Positions 53,600 through 61,913 of a stretch of DNA of 64,000 nucleotides are shown here, piece after piece; positions within the stretch are counted from its first letter, which is position 1, and each line of letters starts with the position of its first letter. The notes beneath the pieces are model-generated. The model searched no databases. It saw nothing but the letters and a program-made list of their open reading frames with translations, and was not told the origin of the DNA. The stretch is from the NCBI RefSeq assembly GCF_001645385.1, contig NZ_LVHI01000020.1, positions 1-64,000 on the forward strand, in the 5' to 3' direction. Origin of the DNA: Rhodococcoides kyotonense. GTDB lineage: Bacteria; Actinomycetota; Actinomycetes; Mycobacteriales; Mycobacteriaceae. The translations under genes and the position numbers were made by a program.

Positions 53600-54068
53600 A
53601 CCCGGTCCTGTGCTGTTCACCGAGCCGGGGGCGCGGTGGCGGGCGTTGCTGTGGGGTCCGCTGTTCTGCATCGCCGTACTGATCGTCGAACTCCTGACCG
53701 GCCCGGTCTTGCACTGGGTCCCGCTCGGGATCTTCGCCCTCGTGCTCGTCGGCTTCACGTACGTGCAGGTCACGGCCGCGCGTCGGCACGTCAGTGTCGA
53801 ACTCACGCCCACGGCGCTTCGACAGGGAACCGAGGTGCTGGACATCTCGGACATCGACGCGATCCTGCCGCCCGCCGACTATGCGGACGGCGACTACGAG
53901 CCGAAGAAGTGGGAAACCGCGCGCGTGCTCGGCGAGTTGCACGGCGTGCCGCGTCGACGCCATCCGATCGGGCTGCGTCTGGTCGGGGGTGCCTTGGTGC
54001 AGGCGTGGGCCAAGGACGACGACGGGTTGCGAGCGGGCCTCGAGCACGCCAAGAAGGAGATCGTGTGA
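53592..54068 (+). CDS. Two-helix membrane protein with cytoplasmic domain, unknown function
   Basis: The 158-residue protein has two adjacent helices (about 19-36 and 42-60) and a soluble C-terminal domain with ILPPADYADGDYEPKKWETARVLGELHGVPRRR. I do not recognise the family. GTG 53592 overlaps the upstream gene by 8 nt, and its stop overlaps the next GTG by 4 nt, so three membrane-protein genes form one coupled unit. Confidence 0.68.
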   Translation: MTEPGPVLFTEPGARWRALLWGPLFCIAVLIVELLTGPVLHWVPLGIFALVLVGFTYVQVTAARRHVSVELTPTALRQGTEVLDISDIDAILPPADYADGDYEPKKWETARVLGELHGVPRRRHPIGLRLVGGALVQAWAKDDDGLRAGLEHAKKEIV

Positions 54069-54313
54069 GCAGAGCAGTGGCCGCATTCGAGGCAGTGGGA
54101 GCGGTCGTCGCCGTGATCGTCGCCGTCGTGTGCTGGAACGTGGGTGTCGATGTGTATCGGTACGCGGCGGTTCCCGACGGCGCTCCGGCCTACACCTCCA
54201 CGCAGTACTCCGGGTCGTGGATCACCATCGCCACGGTGTGCGTCGTCGTGGCAGGTCTGCTGGTCGTCGACGCGGTTCGCCGGTGGTCGTGGGTGCGTTC
54301 CCATACCCGGTAG
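54065..54313 (+). CDS. Small two-helix membrane protein (82 aa)
   Basis: The product has helices at about 7-27 and 52-71 around an extracytoplasmic loop rich in Tyr and Ser/Thr (YAAVPDGAPAYTSTQYSGS). Function unknown. The last codons of this gene lie inside the CsoR-type operator (54301-54321), so its 3' end overlaps the csoR promoter. Confidence 0.65.
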   Translation: MSRAVAAFEAVGAVVAVIVAVVCWNVGVDVYRYAAVPDGAPAYTSTQYSGSWITIATVCVVVAGLLVVDAVRRWSWVRSHTR

Positions 54314-54321
54314 GGGTATGG
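54301..54321. promoter_or_regulatory. CsoR-type operator before csoR
   Basis: CCATACCC-N5-GGGTATGG, a perfect 8-bp inverted repeat with the TACCC/GGGTA core of copper-sensing CsoR operators. It ends 8 nt before the csoR ATG and overlaps the preceding gene's stop codon. CsoR would release it on binding Cu(I). Confidence 0.8.
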
Positions 54322-54329
54322 TGGTCGGC

Positions 54330-54611
54330 ATGAGCAGCTACTCGACCGAGCAGGACGACCTCTTGAAGAGGCTCCGTCGTATCGAGGGTCAGATCGCCGG
54401 AATCTCGCGCATGGTCGCCGAGGACAGGTATTGCATCGACGTCCTCACCCAGGTGTCCGCCGCCACCAAGGCGTTGCAGTCCGTCTCGATCAAGCTGCTC
54501 GACGCGCACCTGGCGGGTTGCGTCGTCGAGGCCGCCAAGAAGGGTGGCCCTGAGGCGGATGCGAAGGTGAAAGAGGCGTCCGACGCCATCGCTCGCCTCG
54601 TCCGTTCCTGA
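54330..54611 (+). CDS. csoR: Copper-sensing transcriptional repressor CsoR
   Basis: The 93-residue all-helical repressor has the Cu(I)-binding triad Cys35, His60 and Cys64 (YCIDVL, LDAHLAGCV) and the family core LLKRLRRIEGQIAGISRMV. ATG 54330 is chosen; ATG 54318 would place the start inside the operator. A copper chaperone gene follows. No CopA-type P-type ATPase is in the window. Confidence 0.93.
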   Translation: MSSYSTEQDDLLKRLRRIEGQIAGISRMVAEDRYCIDVLTQVSAATKALQSVSIKLLDAHLAGCVVEAAKKGGPEADAKVKEASDAIARLVRS

Positions 54612-54647
54612 TTCGTGCGAAAAGCAAGCGGAGAGAAGGTTGTTGGA

Positions 54648-54851
54648 GTGCAAAGCAGTTACGTCGTCGAGGGAATGACCTGCCAGCATTGTGCCGCTTC
54701 GGTTTTCGAGGAGATTTCCGAACTGGCGGGTGTCACCGACGTGCAGGTCGACGTCGCGACGGGCAACGTCGTGGTGTTCAGCGACAACGGAATCGAGAGT
54801 TCGGCAGTGGCCGCGGCCGTCACGGAAGCCGGTTACACGCTCGTATCGTGA
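54648..54851 (+). CDS. copZ: Copper chaperone (CopZ-like heavy-metal-associated domain)
   Basis: The 67-residue single HMA domain has the MTCQHC metal site (CxxC at about residues 12-15) and the ferredoxin-like beta-alpha-beta pattern. It should shuttle Cu(I) in the cytosol. GTG 54648 has GGAGAGAAGG upstream. It is 36 nt after csoR and probably in the same transcript. Confidence 0.92.
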   Translation: MQSSYVVEGMTCQHCAASVFEEISELAGVTDVQVDVATGNVVVFSDNGIESSAVAAAVTEAGYTLVS

Positions 54852-54943
54852 GCAGCGGTGTTCGTTTCGACGAAGTCCGGTTTACCTATTGATTACTGTG
54901 GTATTTGTCATGAGCCTGATTCGACCCCTGTCGAGGAGTGTTC

Positions 54944-56113
54944 GTGAACAAAGCGCTGACCGGTACCGGAGTTCTCGCGGCGAGCGTCTGTCTGACGCTC
55001 GCCTGTTCGTCGGGCGCGGGCGCGCAGCCCAGCCCTGACCTGCCCGAACTGCAGGTGACCACCGAGCTCGACGGGTTGAACAAGCCCTGGGACGTGGTCG
55101 TGGCGCCCGACGGCGCAATTCTCACCGGGGAGCGCAGCGGGCGTTTCGTCGTCAAACGACCCGACGGAACCGTCGCCGATCTGGCCGCGGACCTCGACGA
55201 CCTGTATGCGCAGGGTGAGACCGGTCTGATGGGAATCGAACTGGCACAGGACTTCTCGGAGTCCCGAGCGCTGTACACGTGTCAGGGTGTCGAAGGCGAA
55301 GGGCTGGGAACCGGCAGCGCGATGCCCGGCAGTGCGGGCGATGGTGGGAACAGCATCGCAGTCTTTCGCTGGACCGTCGATCCGGAGTGGACCACCCTGA
55401 CCCGCACGCAGACCGTCGTCGACGACATCCCCGTCGCTGCAACCGGTCGGCACGGAGGCTGTCGAATTCTGGCTGCGCCCGACGGCACTCTTTTCATCGG
55501 GACCGGTGACACGGCGTCGCCCAGCGTTCCTCAGGATCGAAACTCGTTGGGCGGCAAGGTTCTTCACGTGAATGCCGACGGTTCGGCGGCGGCCGATGCG
55601 CCAGGGCGCGTGTACACGCTCGGTCACCGGAACGTGCAGGGTCTGGCGTTCCAACCGGGAACCGATCGCCTGTACGAAGTGGAGCAGGGAACGACCCGCG
55701 ACGACGAGCTGAACCTGTTGGTCGCCGGCGGGAACTACGGCTACAAGCCCGACCGAAACCCGTTGATCTACGACGAGTCGGTGCCGATGACCGACCCCGA
55801 ACGCGTCCCCGGGGCGATCGGAGCCGTCTGGAGTTCGGGCGAGCCGACCATCGCGACCCCCGACCTCGCCTTCGTCGACGGTTCGGCCTGGGGTGAGTGG
55901 GCCGGTGCGGCAGTCATCTCCAGCCAGCAGGGACAGAAGCTGGTGTTCCTGAAGCTGACCGACGACGGCACCCAGGTCGCGCAGGAAGCCGTCGCACTCG
56001 AAGGGGAGTACGGACGACTCCGGTCGATGGAGCCGCTGGCCGACGGATCGCTCCTGTTGACAACGGACAACGGAAACGGAGACCGGGTCCTGCGCGTCAC
56101 GCCGAGCCCCTAG
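54944..56113 (+). CDS. PQQ-dependent sugar dehydrogenase-like lipoprotein
   Basis: The 389-residue precursor has a signal peptide with lipobox-like LTLAC (Cys21), then a six-bladed propeller of the soluble glucose/sorbosone dehydrogenase family (GLNKPWDVVVAPDG, GRHGGCRILAAPDGTLFIGTGD, LGHRNVQGLAF, EVEQGTTRDDELN). The His and Arg residues that contact PQQ in sGDH appear kept (GRHGG, GHRN, TRDDELN), but binding is not assured. GTG 54944 has GAGGAG close upstream. Confidence 0.87.
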   Translation: MNKALTGTGVLAASVCLTLACSSGAGAQPSPDLPELQVTTELDGLNKPWDVVVAPDGAILTGERSGRFVVKRPDGTVADLAADLDDLYAQGETGLMGIELAQDFSESRALYTCQGVEGEGLGTGSAMPGSAGDGGNSIAVFRWTVDPEWTTLTRTQTVVDDIPVAATGRHGGCRILAAPDGTLFIGTGDTASPSVPQDRNSLGGKVLHVNADGSAAADAPGRVYTLGHRNVQGLAFQPGTDRLYEVEQGTTRDDELNLLVAGGNYGYKPDRNPLIYDESVPMTDPERVPGAIGAVWSSGEPTIATPDLAFVDGSAWGEWAGAAVISSQQGQKLVFLKLTDDGTQVAQEAVALEGEYGRLRSMEPLADGSLLLTTDNGNGDRVLRVTPSP

Positions 56114-56215
56114 TATTTCGGACCGCCCGGGTTTTCCGGACCGAAGGTGACGTTCGCTCACTCTGAGTGACCGTTGGACGCCCTCGCTCCGGAATCCCGC
56201 GGGACGCCAGGTGAG

Positions 56216-56260
56216 CGAATGACGCCCTCGGTCACTCAAAGTGACCGAGGGCGTCATTCG
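56216..56260. terminator. 21-bp perfect hairpin between convergent genes
   Basis: Arms 56216-56236 and 56240-56260 pair perfectly around a CAA loop. It lies between the convergent PQQ-dehydrogenase and acyl-CoA dehydrogenase genes and likely acts on both strands. A related smaller dyad (TCACTC-T-GAGTGA) lies at about 56158-56170. Confidence 0.85.
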
Positions 56261-56262
56261 GT

Positions 56263-56341
56263 CCCGGGCGGGGGTCAGGGGCCGAACGGGGTCCGGTCCC
56301 GAGCGGGGGTCCGGACCCGGGCGGGGGTCAGGGGCCGAACG
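56263..56341. repeat. Direct repeat, two identical 26-bp copies
   Basis: A GC-rich 26-bp unit (CCCGGGCGGGGGTCAGGGG plus CCGAACG) occurs at 56263-56288 and 56316-56341, with a partial copy between them. With the hairpin just before, it fills the 257-nt gap 56114-56370, which holds no gene. Confidence 0.85.
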
Positions 56342-56370
56342 TGGGCACGGGCCGGAATGCCTGCGCAGCG

Positions 56371-58335
56371 TCAGGCCTTGCTGGGGTTCGCGGCTTCCTC
56401 TTCGTCGGTACCCGCTTGCGGGTGCCCGAGCATCGCTGCACCGAGGAGCTGTTCCGGCACCCCGAGTCCGTCGACGAGTTCGACGGCGTGCGGGCGCAGG
56501 GTTCGGCAGCGCTCGTTGATTCCGCGGGTCACGGCCTTCGAGCGTTCGGTGGACAGGTAGCGGTGCTCGATGAACCACGCCTTGTCCTCGTCGATGACCG
56601 ACAGCGCGTACAGGTCGCACACCTGCTCGAGGATTTCCTTCGCCTTCTCGTCCTCGCACGACGAGATTCCGGCGACGAACGCCTCGAGGATGATGCGGTC
56701 GATGTGCGCGCTGGCCGCGTGCAGCACGTGATCCTGGACCGAGTTGAACGCGTCGAACGCGCTCATTTCCTTCGCCTTGCCCTGCAGACGGCGTGCGACG
56801 GTGGACAGCAGGTAGTCTTCGCGGTCTTCGAACATCTTGACCTGGGTGCCGCGGTTGAACAGCGAACCCTCTTCCTCGTTGTCCTGCCGGCTGTCGAGGA
56901 TGGTCTGCATGATCGTCTGTGCCGCAGTGCGTTTGACGACGCGATCGCCCGCGAACTCCGCCGCGAAACGCACCCACTCGACGGGGCTCATGCTCTTGAT
57001 GTCGTCGGCGTACGCGGTGAGAAGTTCTTTGGCGACGAGCTGCGTCAGAACGTGATTGTCACCTTCGAACGTCGTGAACACGTCGGTGTCCGCCTTGAGG
57101 GAGATCAACCGGTTCTCGGCGAGATAGCCGGCGCCACCGCATGCTTCGGGTGCTTCCTGGATCGCCTTGGTGGCGTGCCAGGTGTTGGCGGCCTTCAATC
57201 CTGCTGCGCGGGATTCGAGTTCGCGCTGCTCTTCGGCGTCGGGGTTGTCGGCCGTCTGCAGCTCGTGCAGTTTGGCGACCAGCTCGTTCTGCGCGAACTG
57301 CAATGCGTACGACTTCGCGATCAGTGGGAACAGTCGGCGCTGATGGACGAGGTAGTCCATGATCAGCACTTCCTCGTCGGACTTCGGCGCCGAGAACTGC
57401 CTGCGCTGCAGGGCGTATCGCGTCGCGATGTCCAGTGCGACGCGTGCCGCCGCTGCCGCGCTGCCGCCGACGGTGACGCGTCCGCGGATGAGCGTGCCGA
57501 GCATCGTGAAGAAGCGTCGGCTGGGATTCTCGATCGGCGACGAGTAGGTGCCGTCCTCGGCGACGTCGGCGTACTTGTTCAGCAGGTTGTCGCGGGGGAT
57601 ACGGACGTGGTCGAACATGATGCGGCCGTTGTCGACACCGGGCAGACCGCCCTTGTACTGACAGTCCGACGTCGTGACGCCCGGCAGGTCGTCGCCGTTC
57701 TCGTCGCGCAGCGGCACGAAGAAACAGTGGACGCCATGGCTTTCCGGTTCCTCGCCCGGACCGGCGGTGATCAGTTGCGCGAACACTGCTGCGACGGTGG
57801 CGGTTTCGGCGGCGCCGCCGATGTAGTCCTTGCGCGAGGACGGAGTCGGAGAGTGGACGACGAATTCGCCCGTCTCGCGATCGTAGGTGGCCGTCGTCTC
57901 GAGCGATTGCACGTCGCTGCCGTGGCCGGTCTCGGTCATCGCGAAGCAGCCGAGCAGGTCGAGGTCGATGAGGCGTCGGACATACGCTTCGTGGTGGCGT
58001 TCGGTGCCCAGGTTCTCGATCGCGCCGCCGAACAGGCCCCACTGGACGCCTGCCTTGACCATGAGCGACAGGTCGGACATGGCGAGCATCTCGATCATCG
58101 TGACGGCTGCGCCGACGTCGCCGGTGCCGCCGTGTTCCTTCTTGAAACCGTCGTCGGCTGCGCCGTGCTGCGCGAGCAGCTTCAGTTGCTCGAGCGCCTT
58201 CGTCCGCGCGATGACGGTGTTGGGTGTGTAGTGCGGGCGGAACTCGTCCCGGACGAGTTGTGCGCGGGCCTCGTTCTTCACGTCGCGCCAGCGACCGTCC
58301 AATGTGTTACGCAGATGCTCCGAGGTGGTTGCCAT
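56371..58335 (-). CDS. Acyl-CoA dehydrogenase/oxidase family protein
   Basis: The 654-residue flavoprotein is of the acyl-CoA oxidase size class: N-terminal helical domain, central beta domain (CFAMTETGHGSDVQSLETTATYD, FAD-binding), and C-terminal domain with the catalytic glutamate in FTTFEGDNHVLTQ. It oxidises acyl-CoA to enoyl-CoA, passing electrons to ETF or O2. ATG 58335 is clear. A 68-residue ORF lies 45 nt upstream on the same strand. Confidence 0.9.
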   Translation of the reverse strand: MATTSEHLRNTLDGRWRDVKNEARAQLVRDEFRPHYTPNTVIARTKALEQLKLLAQHGAADDGFKKEHGGTGDVGAAVTMIEMLAMSDLSLMVKAGVQWGLFGGAIENLGTERHHEAYVRRLIDLDLLGCFAMTETGHGSDVQSLETTATYDRETGEFVVHSPTPSSRKDYIGGAAETATVAAVFAQLITAGPGEEPESHGVHCFFVPLRDENGDDLPGVTTSDCQYKGGLPGVDNGRIMFDHVRIPRDNLLNKYADVAEDGTYSSPIENPSRRFFTMLGTLIRGRVTVGGSAAAAARVALDIATRYALQRRQFSAPKSDEEVLIMDYLVHQRRLFPLIAKSYALQFAQNELVAKLHELQTADNPDAEEQRELESRAAGLKAANTWHATKAIQEAPEACGGAGYLAENRLISLKADTDVFTTFEGDNHVLTQLVAKELLTAYADDIKSMSPVEWVRFAAEFAGDRVVKRTAAQTIMQTILDSRQDNEEEGSLFNRGTQVKMFEDREDYLLSTVARRLQGKAKEMSAFDAFNSVQDHVLHAASAHIDRIILEAFVAGISSCEDEKAKEILEQVCDLYALSVIDEDKAWFIEHRYLSTERSKAVTRGINERCRTLRPHAVELVDGLGVPEQLLGAAMLGHPQAGTDEEEAANPSKA

Positions 58336-58380
58336 ACTCGACGGTAACCTGTCGCGCGGTCCGATAAACCTACTTCGAGA

Positions 58381-58587
58381 TCAGGACGGCCACAGGTATT
58401 CGCGGCCGAACGCGCGCACACGCGACCAGAAGCTGCTACGCCCGTACGGACCGTCGTGAAACAGCGACGCGCCGCCGTCCTCGATGGCTCGGGTCACGAT
58501 GGGGCTGAAACCGTCGAGTTCGCGGATGAGGTGTTCCCGGAAACCATCCGGCCAGGAGTACCGCGCGGGTTCGTGTTGTGCCTCCAT
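58381..58587 (-). CDS. Hypothetical protein (68 aa)
   Basis: The frame from ATG 58587 encodes a polar, aromatic-rich protein (EPARYSWPDGFREHLIRELDGFSPIVTRAIEDGG). GTG 58593 is an alternative start. No family recognised. It precedes the acyl-CoA dehydrogenase gene by 45 nt on the same strand, so the two could be cotranscribed from the region divergent to bioA. Confidence 0.6.
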   Translation of the reverse strand: MEAQHEPARYSWPDGFREHLIRELDGFSPIVTRAIEDGGASLFHDGPYGRSSFWSRVRAFGREYLWPS

Positions 58588-58609
58588 GCGCACCGAGTGT
58601 AATGCAGTG

Positions 58610-58625
58610 GTAACACGGGCGTTAC
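58610..58625. promoter_or_regulatory. GTAAC-N6-GTTAC dyad upstream of bioA
   Basis: A 5-bp inverted repeat with 6-nt spacer, next to further GTTAC and GTAAT pieces (58599-58645), lies between the divergent 68-aa ORF and bioA. It may be a regulator site; the regulator is unknown. Confidence 0.3.
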
Positions 58626-58698
58626 ACGATTCGCGGGCCGTTACGTAGGGTGTCGGACCATCGATACTTCACGGATACTTCGGATCGATGCCGACCAC

Positions 58699-59928
58699 GT
58701 GTGGCATCCATATGGCGGATTCCCCAGCTCGACGACTCCGCTCGTCGTCGAGAGTGCGGACGGGGTTCGGCTGCGGCTCGCCGACGGCACCGAATTGATC
58801 GACGGCATGAGCTCGTGGTGGGCCGCCGTCCACGGCTACCGCCACCCCGTTCTCGACGCGGCCGCCCGGGACCAGTTGGGCCGGATGGCTCACGTCATGT
58901 TCGGCGGCCTGACCCACCACCCGGCGGCGCGTCTGGCCGAGCTGTTGGTCGCCATCACCCCGCACGGTCTGGAGAAAGTGTTCTTCGCGGATTCGGGTTC
59001 GGTGTCGGTCGAGGTCGCGGTCAAGATGTGTATCCAGTACTGGCGTGCGTGCGGTCGGCCCGGCAAGAACCGGCTGCTCACGTGGCGCGGGGGTTATCAC
59101 GGCGACACGTTCGCGCCGATGAGCATCTGCGATCCCGACGGCGGTATGCACGCGCTGTGGACGAACGTGCTGACGCAGCAGATCTTCGCGCCGTCGCCGC
59201 CGCGCGAGTTCGACGCCGACTACGTCGTCGAGTTCGAGACCATCCTCGCGGCGCGGGCCGACGAGATCGCCGCGATCGTCGTCGAACCCGTCGTGCAGGG
59301 GGCGGGCGGGATGCGCTTCCACGATCCGCGGTATCTCACCGAACTCCGACGCATGGCAGACGAGCACGGCGTGCTGCTTGTTTTCGACGAGATCGCCACC
59401 GGTTTCGGCCGCACCGGCGCGTTGTTCGCTGCGGACCACGTGTCCGTGACGCCGGACGTGATGTGCGTCGGCAAGGCTCTGACCGGCGGATACATGACGT
59501 TGGCGGCGACGCTGTGCACCGCGGACGTGGCTGCTGCGATCAGCGCGGGCGAGGCAGGCGGACTGATGCACGGCCCGACGTTCATGGGCAATCCGCTCGC
59601 GTGTGCGGTGGCGGTCGCGGCCGTCGAGTTACTGCTGGAACGCGACTGGCAGGGCGAGGTCGCGGCCCTCGAGTCCGGATTGCGCGTGGGCCTCGCGGAG
59701 GCCGGTGACCTCCCCGGTGTGGCCGACGTCCGCGTCCTCGGCGGCATCGGCGTCGTCGAGATGCACGAACCCGTCGACATGCAACGCGCGACCGACGCGG
59801 CGATCCGAGAGGGCGTGTGGCTGCGTCCGTTCGGCAAGCTCGTCTACGCCATGCCACCGTACGTGTGCAGCGGAAACGACGTCGACGCCATCACGAGGGC
59901 GATGGTGGCGGTTGCGTCGACGGTTTGA
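58699..59928 (+). CDS. bioA: Adenosylmethionine-8-amino-7-oxononanoate aminotransferase
   Basis: BioA makes 7,8-diaminopelargonate in biotin synthesis, using SAM as amino donor and PLP. The roughly 409-residue class III aminotransferase shows WHPYGGF, AMSSWWA-type ([12 protein letters not shown]), [27 protein letters not shown] and the PLP lysine in [10 protein letters not shown]. The GTG at 58699 is the first start codon after the in-frame stop at 58600-58602, but codons just upstream (D-A-D-H) still resemble the family N-terminus. Confidence 0.94.
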   Translation: MWHPYGGFPSSTTPLVVESADGVRLRLADGTELIDGMSSWWAAVHGYRHPVLDAAARDQLGRMAHVMFGGLTHHPAARLAELLVAITPHGLEKVFFADSGSVSVEVAVKMCIQYWRACGRPGKNRLLTWRGGYHGDTFAPMSICDPDGGMHALWTNVLTQQIFAPSPPREFDADYVVEFETILAARADEIAAIVVEPVVQGAGGMRFHDPRYLTELRRMADEHGVLLVFDEIATGFGRTGALFAADHVSVTPDVMCVGKALTGGYMTLAATLCTADVAAAISAGEAGGLMHGPTFMGNPLACAVAVAAVELLLERDWQGEVAALESGLRVGLAEAGDLPGVADVRVLGGIGVVEMHEPVDMQRATDAAIREGVWLRPFGKLVYAMPPYVCSGNDVDAITRAMVAVASTV

Positions 59929-59929
59929 A

Positions 59930-59946
59930 CTTGAACACCGTTCAAG
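59930..59946. promoter_or_regulatory. BioQ-type operator between bioA and bioF
   Basis: CTTGAAC-ACC-GTTCAAG, a perfect 7-bp inverted repeat with 3-nt spacer, contains the TGAAC-N3-GTTCA core of the TetR-type biotin regulator BioQ of Corynebacteriales. It ends one nt before the ATG 59948 of bioF, so bound BioQ would block initiation there. Confidence 0.8.
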
Positions 59947-59947
59947 T

Positions 59948-61090
59948 ATGGTCGCTCGCGTGGCGACACTCGACTGGCTGACCGACGCGGCCCAGCACCG
60001 ACGGAACTCGGGGCTGCACCGCGTGCTGCGTGCGCGTACAACCGCCGATCGAATGATCGACCTCGCGTCGAACGACTACCTCGGCCTCGTGCGGCATCCC
60101 GACGTCGTCGATGCGGCCTGCGCGGCAACGCGAGCGTTCGGAACCGGTGCGACGGGATCGCGCCTGGTCACCGGCACCACGACGTTGCACGACCAACTCG
60201 AGCACGCCCTGTCGACGTTCATGGGCGCGGAGTCCGCGCTCGTCTTCTCGTCCGGCTACACCGCGAATCTGGCGGCGGTCACCGCACTGTCCGGCCGCGG
60301 GTCGCTCGTGTTGTCCGACGCGCACTCCCATGCATCGCTCGTCGATGCCTGTCGGTTGTCGAGGGCGCGCGTCGAGATCTACGACCGCACGGACCTGGCG
60401 CGCGTCGAACACGTGCTTCGGGAGCGTTCCGAGGAGCGCGCCCTCGTCGTCACCGACTCGGTGTTCAGCGCCGACGGTGAGCTCGCCCCGCTCCACGAAT
60501 TGCACCGGCTGAGCAGAGCGCACGAGGCGCTGCTCGTCGTGGACGAAGCCCACGGGCTCGGCGTGCGAGGAACGGGCGGTCGTGGGTATGTCCAGGAGCA
60601 AGGCCTCGACGGGGCGCCGGACATCGTCGTCACGGCCACGTTGTCGAAATCGCTTGCGTCGCAGGGAGGCGTCGTGCTCGGCCCGGCTGCCGTCCGGGAC
60701 CATCTGATCGACACCGCGCGGCCGTTCGTCTTCGACACCGGGCTCGCGCCTGCAGCCGTCGGGGCGGCGTCGGCTGCGTTGACCGTGCTGAGGAACGAGC
60801 CCGAACGAGCCGCCGCCGTGCGCGAGCGCGCCGACCGTCTCGCCGATATCGCGGGCGTCCCGCACTCGCAGTCGGCCGTGGTGTCCGTCGTCCTCGGCGA
60901 CCCCGACACAGCGGTCCGCGCTGCCGACGACGCGCGCGAACAGGGCGTGCACGTCGGCTGCTTCCGGCCACCGTCGGTCCCGGTGGGGACGTCGAGGCTG
61001 CGGCTGACCGCACGTGCGACGTTGACCGAGGACGAGCTGAATCGCGTCGCGCAGGTCCTCGGCTCGATTCTCGATCGAGCAGCGGCATGA
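59948..61090 (+). CDS. bioF: 8-Amino-7-oxononanoate synthase
   Basis: BioF condenses pimeloyl-thioester with alanine, PLP-dependent. The 380-residue enzyme has [43 protein letters not shown] and the PLP lysine in [15 protein letters not shown] 59948 is used; GTG 59960 (VATLDWLTD) is possible and would leave a short leader after the operator. Its stop overlaps bioD by 4 nt (ATGA). Confidence 0.94.
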   Translation: MVARVATLDWLTDAAQHRRNSGLHRVLRARTTADRMIDLASNDYLGLVRHPDVVDAACAATRAFGTGATGSRLVTGTTTLHDQLEHALSTFMGAESALVFSSGYTANLAAVTALSGRGSLVLSDAHSHASLVDACRLSRARVEIYDRTDLARVEHVLRERSEERALVVTDSVFSADGELAPLHELHRLSRAHEALLVVDEAHGLGVRGTGGRGYVQEQGLDGAPDIVVTATLSKSLASQGGVVLGPAAVRDHLIDTARPFVFDTGLAPAAVGAASAALTVLRNEPERAAAVRERADRLADIAGVPHSQSAVVSVVLGDPDTAVRAADDAREQGVHVGCFRPPSVPVGTSRLRLTARATLTEDELNRVAQVLGSILDRAAA

Positions 61091-61755
61091 CGGCTCTGAT
61101 CGTGACCGGGACGTCGACGGATGTCGGAAAGACCGTGGTCACTGCGGCCCTGGCGGCGACGGCTCAGGCGTCGGGCAAGTCGGTTGCGGTGTGCAAACCT
61201 GCGCAGACCGGTGTGCTTCCAGGTGAGCCGGGGGACTTGGCCGAGATCGAACGGCTCACCGGCGTCGACCGGCTCCACGAATTCGCCCGCTATCCGGATC
61301 CGCTCGCTCCGAACGTCGCTGCGCGTCGCGCCGGACTGCCCGAGCTGGCTCTCGACGACGTGGCGGCGGGCATCGACGCGATCGACAGCGACCTCGTGCT
61401 CGTCGAAGGTGCAGGCGGCCTCCTCGTCCGGTTCGGCGACTTCACGCTGCTGGACGTCGCTCGGCGCCTGAACGTGCCGGTCGTCGTCGTGTGCAGCGCC
61501 GGGCTCGGCACGCTGAACCATTCGCAGCTCACGACGGATGCCCTCGCCGCAGCCGGCGTCCACTGCGCGGGGCTGATCATCGGCTCCTGGCCGGCGGACC
61601 CCGATCTCGCTGCTGTCACCAACCTCGCCGAACTTCCCGACGTCACCGGCGTGCCCCTGATCGGCCGCGTGCCTGCGGGCGCAGGATCGCGCACCCGCGA
61701 GAGCTTCGTCGCCGACGCGCCCGGATGGCTACGCCCCGTGCATGCGAATGTATAG
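61087..61755 (+). CDS. bioD: Dethiobiotin synthetase, C-terminus formed by a dispersed repeat
   Basis: BioD makes dethiobiotin from diaminopelargonate, CO2 and ATP. The 222-residue enzyme has the P-loop [18 protein letters not shown], and VEGAGGLLV. The last residues (VHANV) and the TAG stop lie in the left arm of a type A palindrome, so the repeat has supplied the C-terminal end. bioB is not in the window. Confidence 0.93.
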   Translation: MTALIVTGTSTDVGKTVVTAALAATAQASGKSVAVCKPAQTGVLPGEPGDLAEIERLTGVDRLHEFARYPDPLAPNVAARRAGLPELALDDVAAGIDAIDSDLVLVEGAGGLLVRFGDFTLLDVARRLNVPVVVVCSAGLGTLNHSQLTTDALAAAGVHCAGLIIGSWPADPDLAAVTNLAELPDVTGVPLIGRVPAGAGSRTRESFVADAPGWLRPVHANV

Positions 61756-61851
61756 CGCCTTCTGGTCGCTCCGCAGGCTTCGCTCCTACCCGCTGCACAT
61801 TCGCGCGCACGTGCGGCGCAGCCGCCTCTCGCGCACGTGCGGCGCAGCCGC
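61738..61851. repeat. Dispersed palindrome type A, copy 6, with enlarged loop and duplicated small hairpin
   Basis: Arms 61738-61755 and 61793-61810 pair at 14 of 18 positions around a 37-nt loop, instead of 4 nt elsewhere. Two copies of the small hairpin GCGGC-GCA-GCCGC follow (61813-61825 and 61839-61851), part of a 26-nt-period duplication. The left arm contains the bioD stop. The rest of 61756-61913 holds no gene. Confidence 0.8.
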
Positions 61852-61913
61852 TTCCGTTTGCCCAGCGCTGCGCCGGGTATCCGCACCCACGACTACTAGG
61901 TTGGGGAGCGGAC

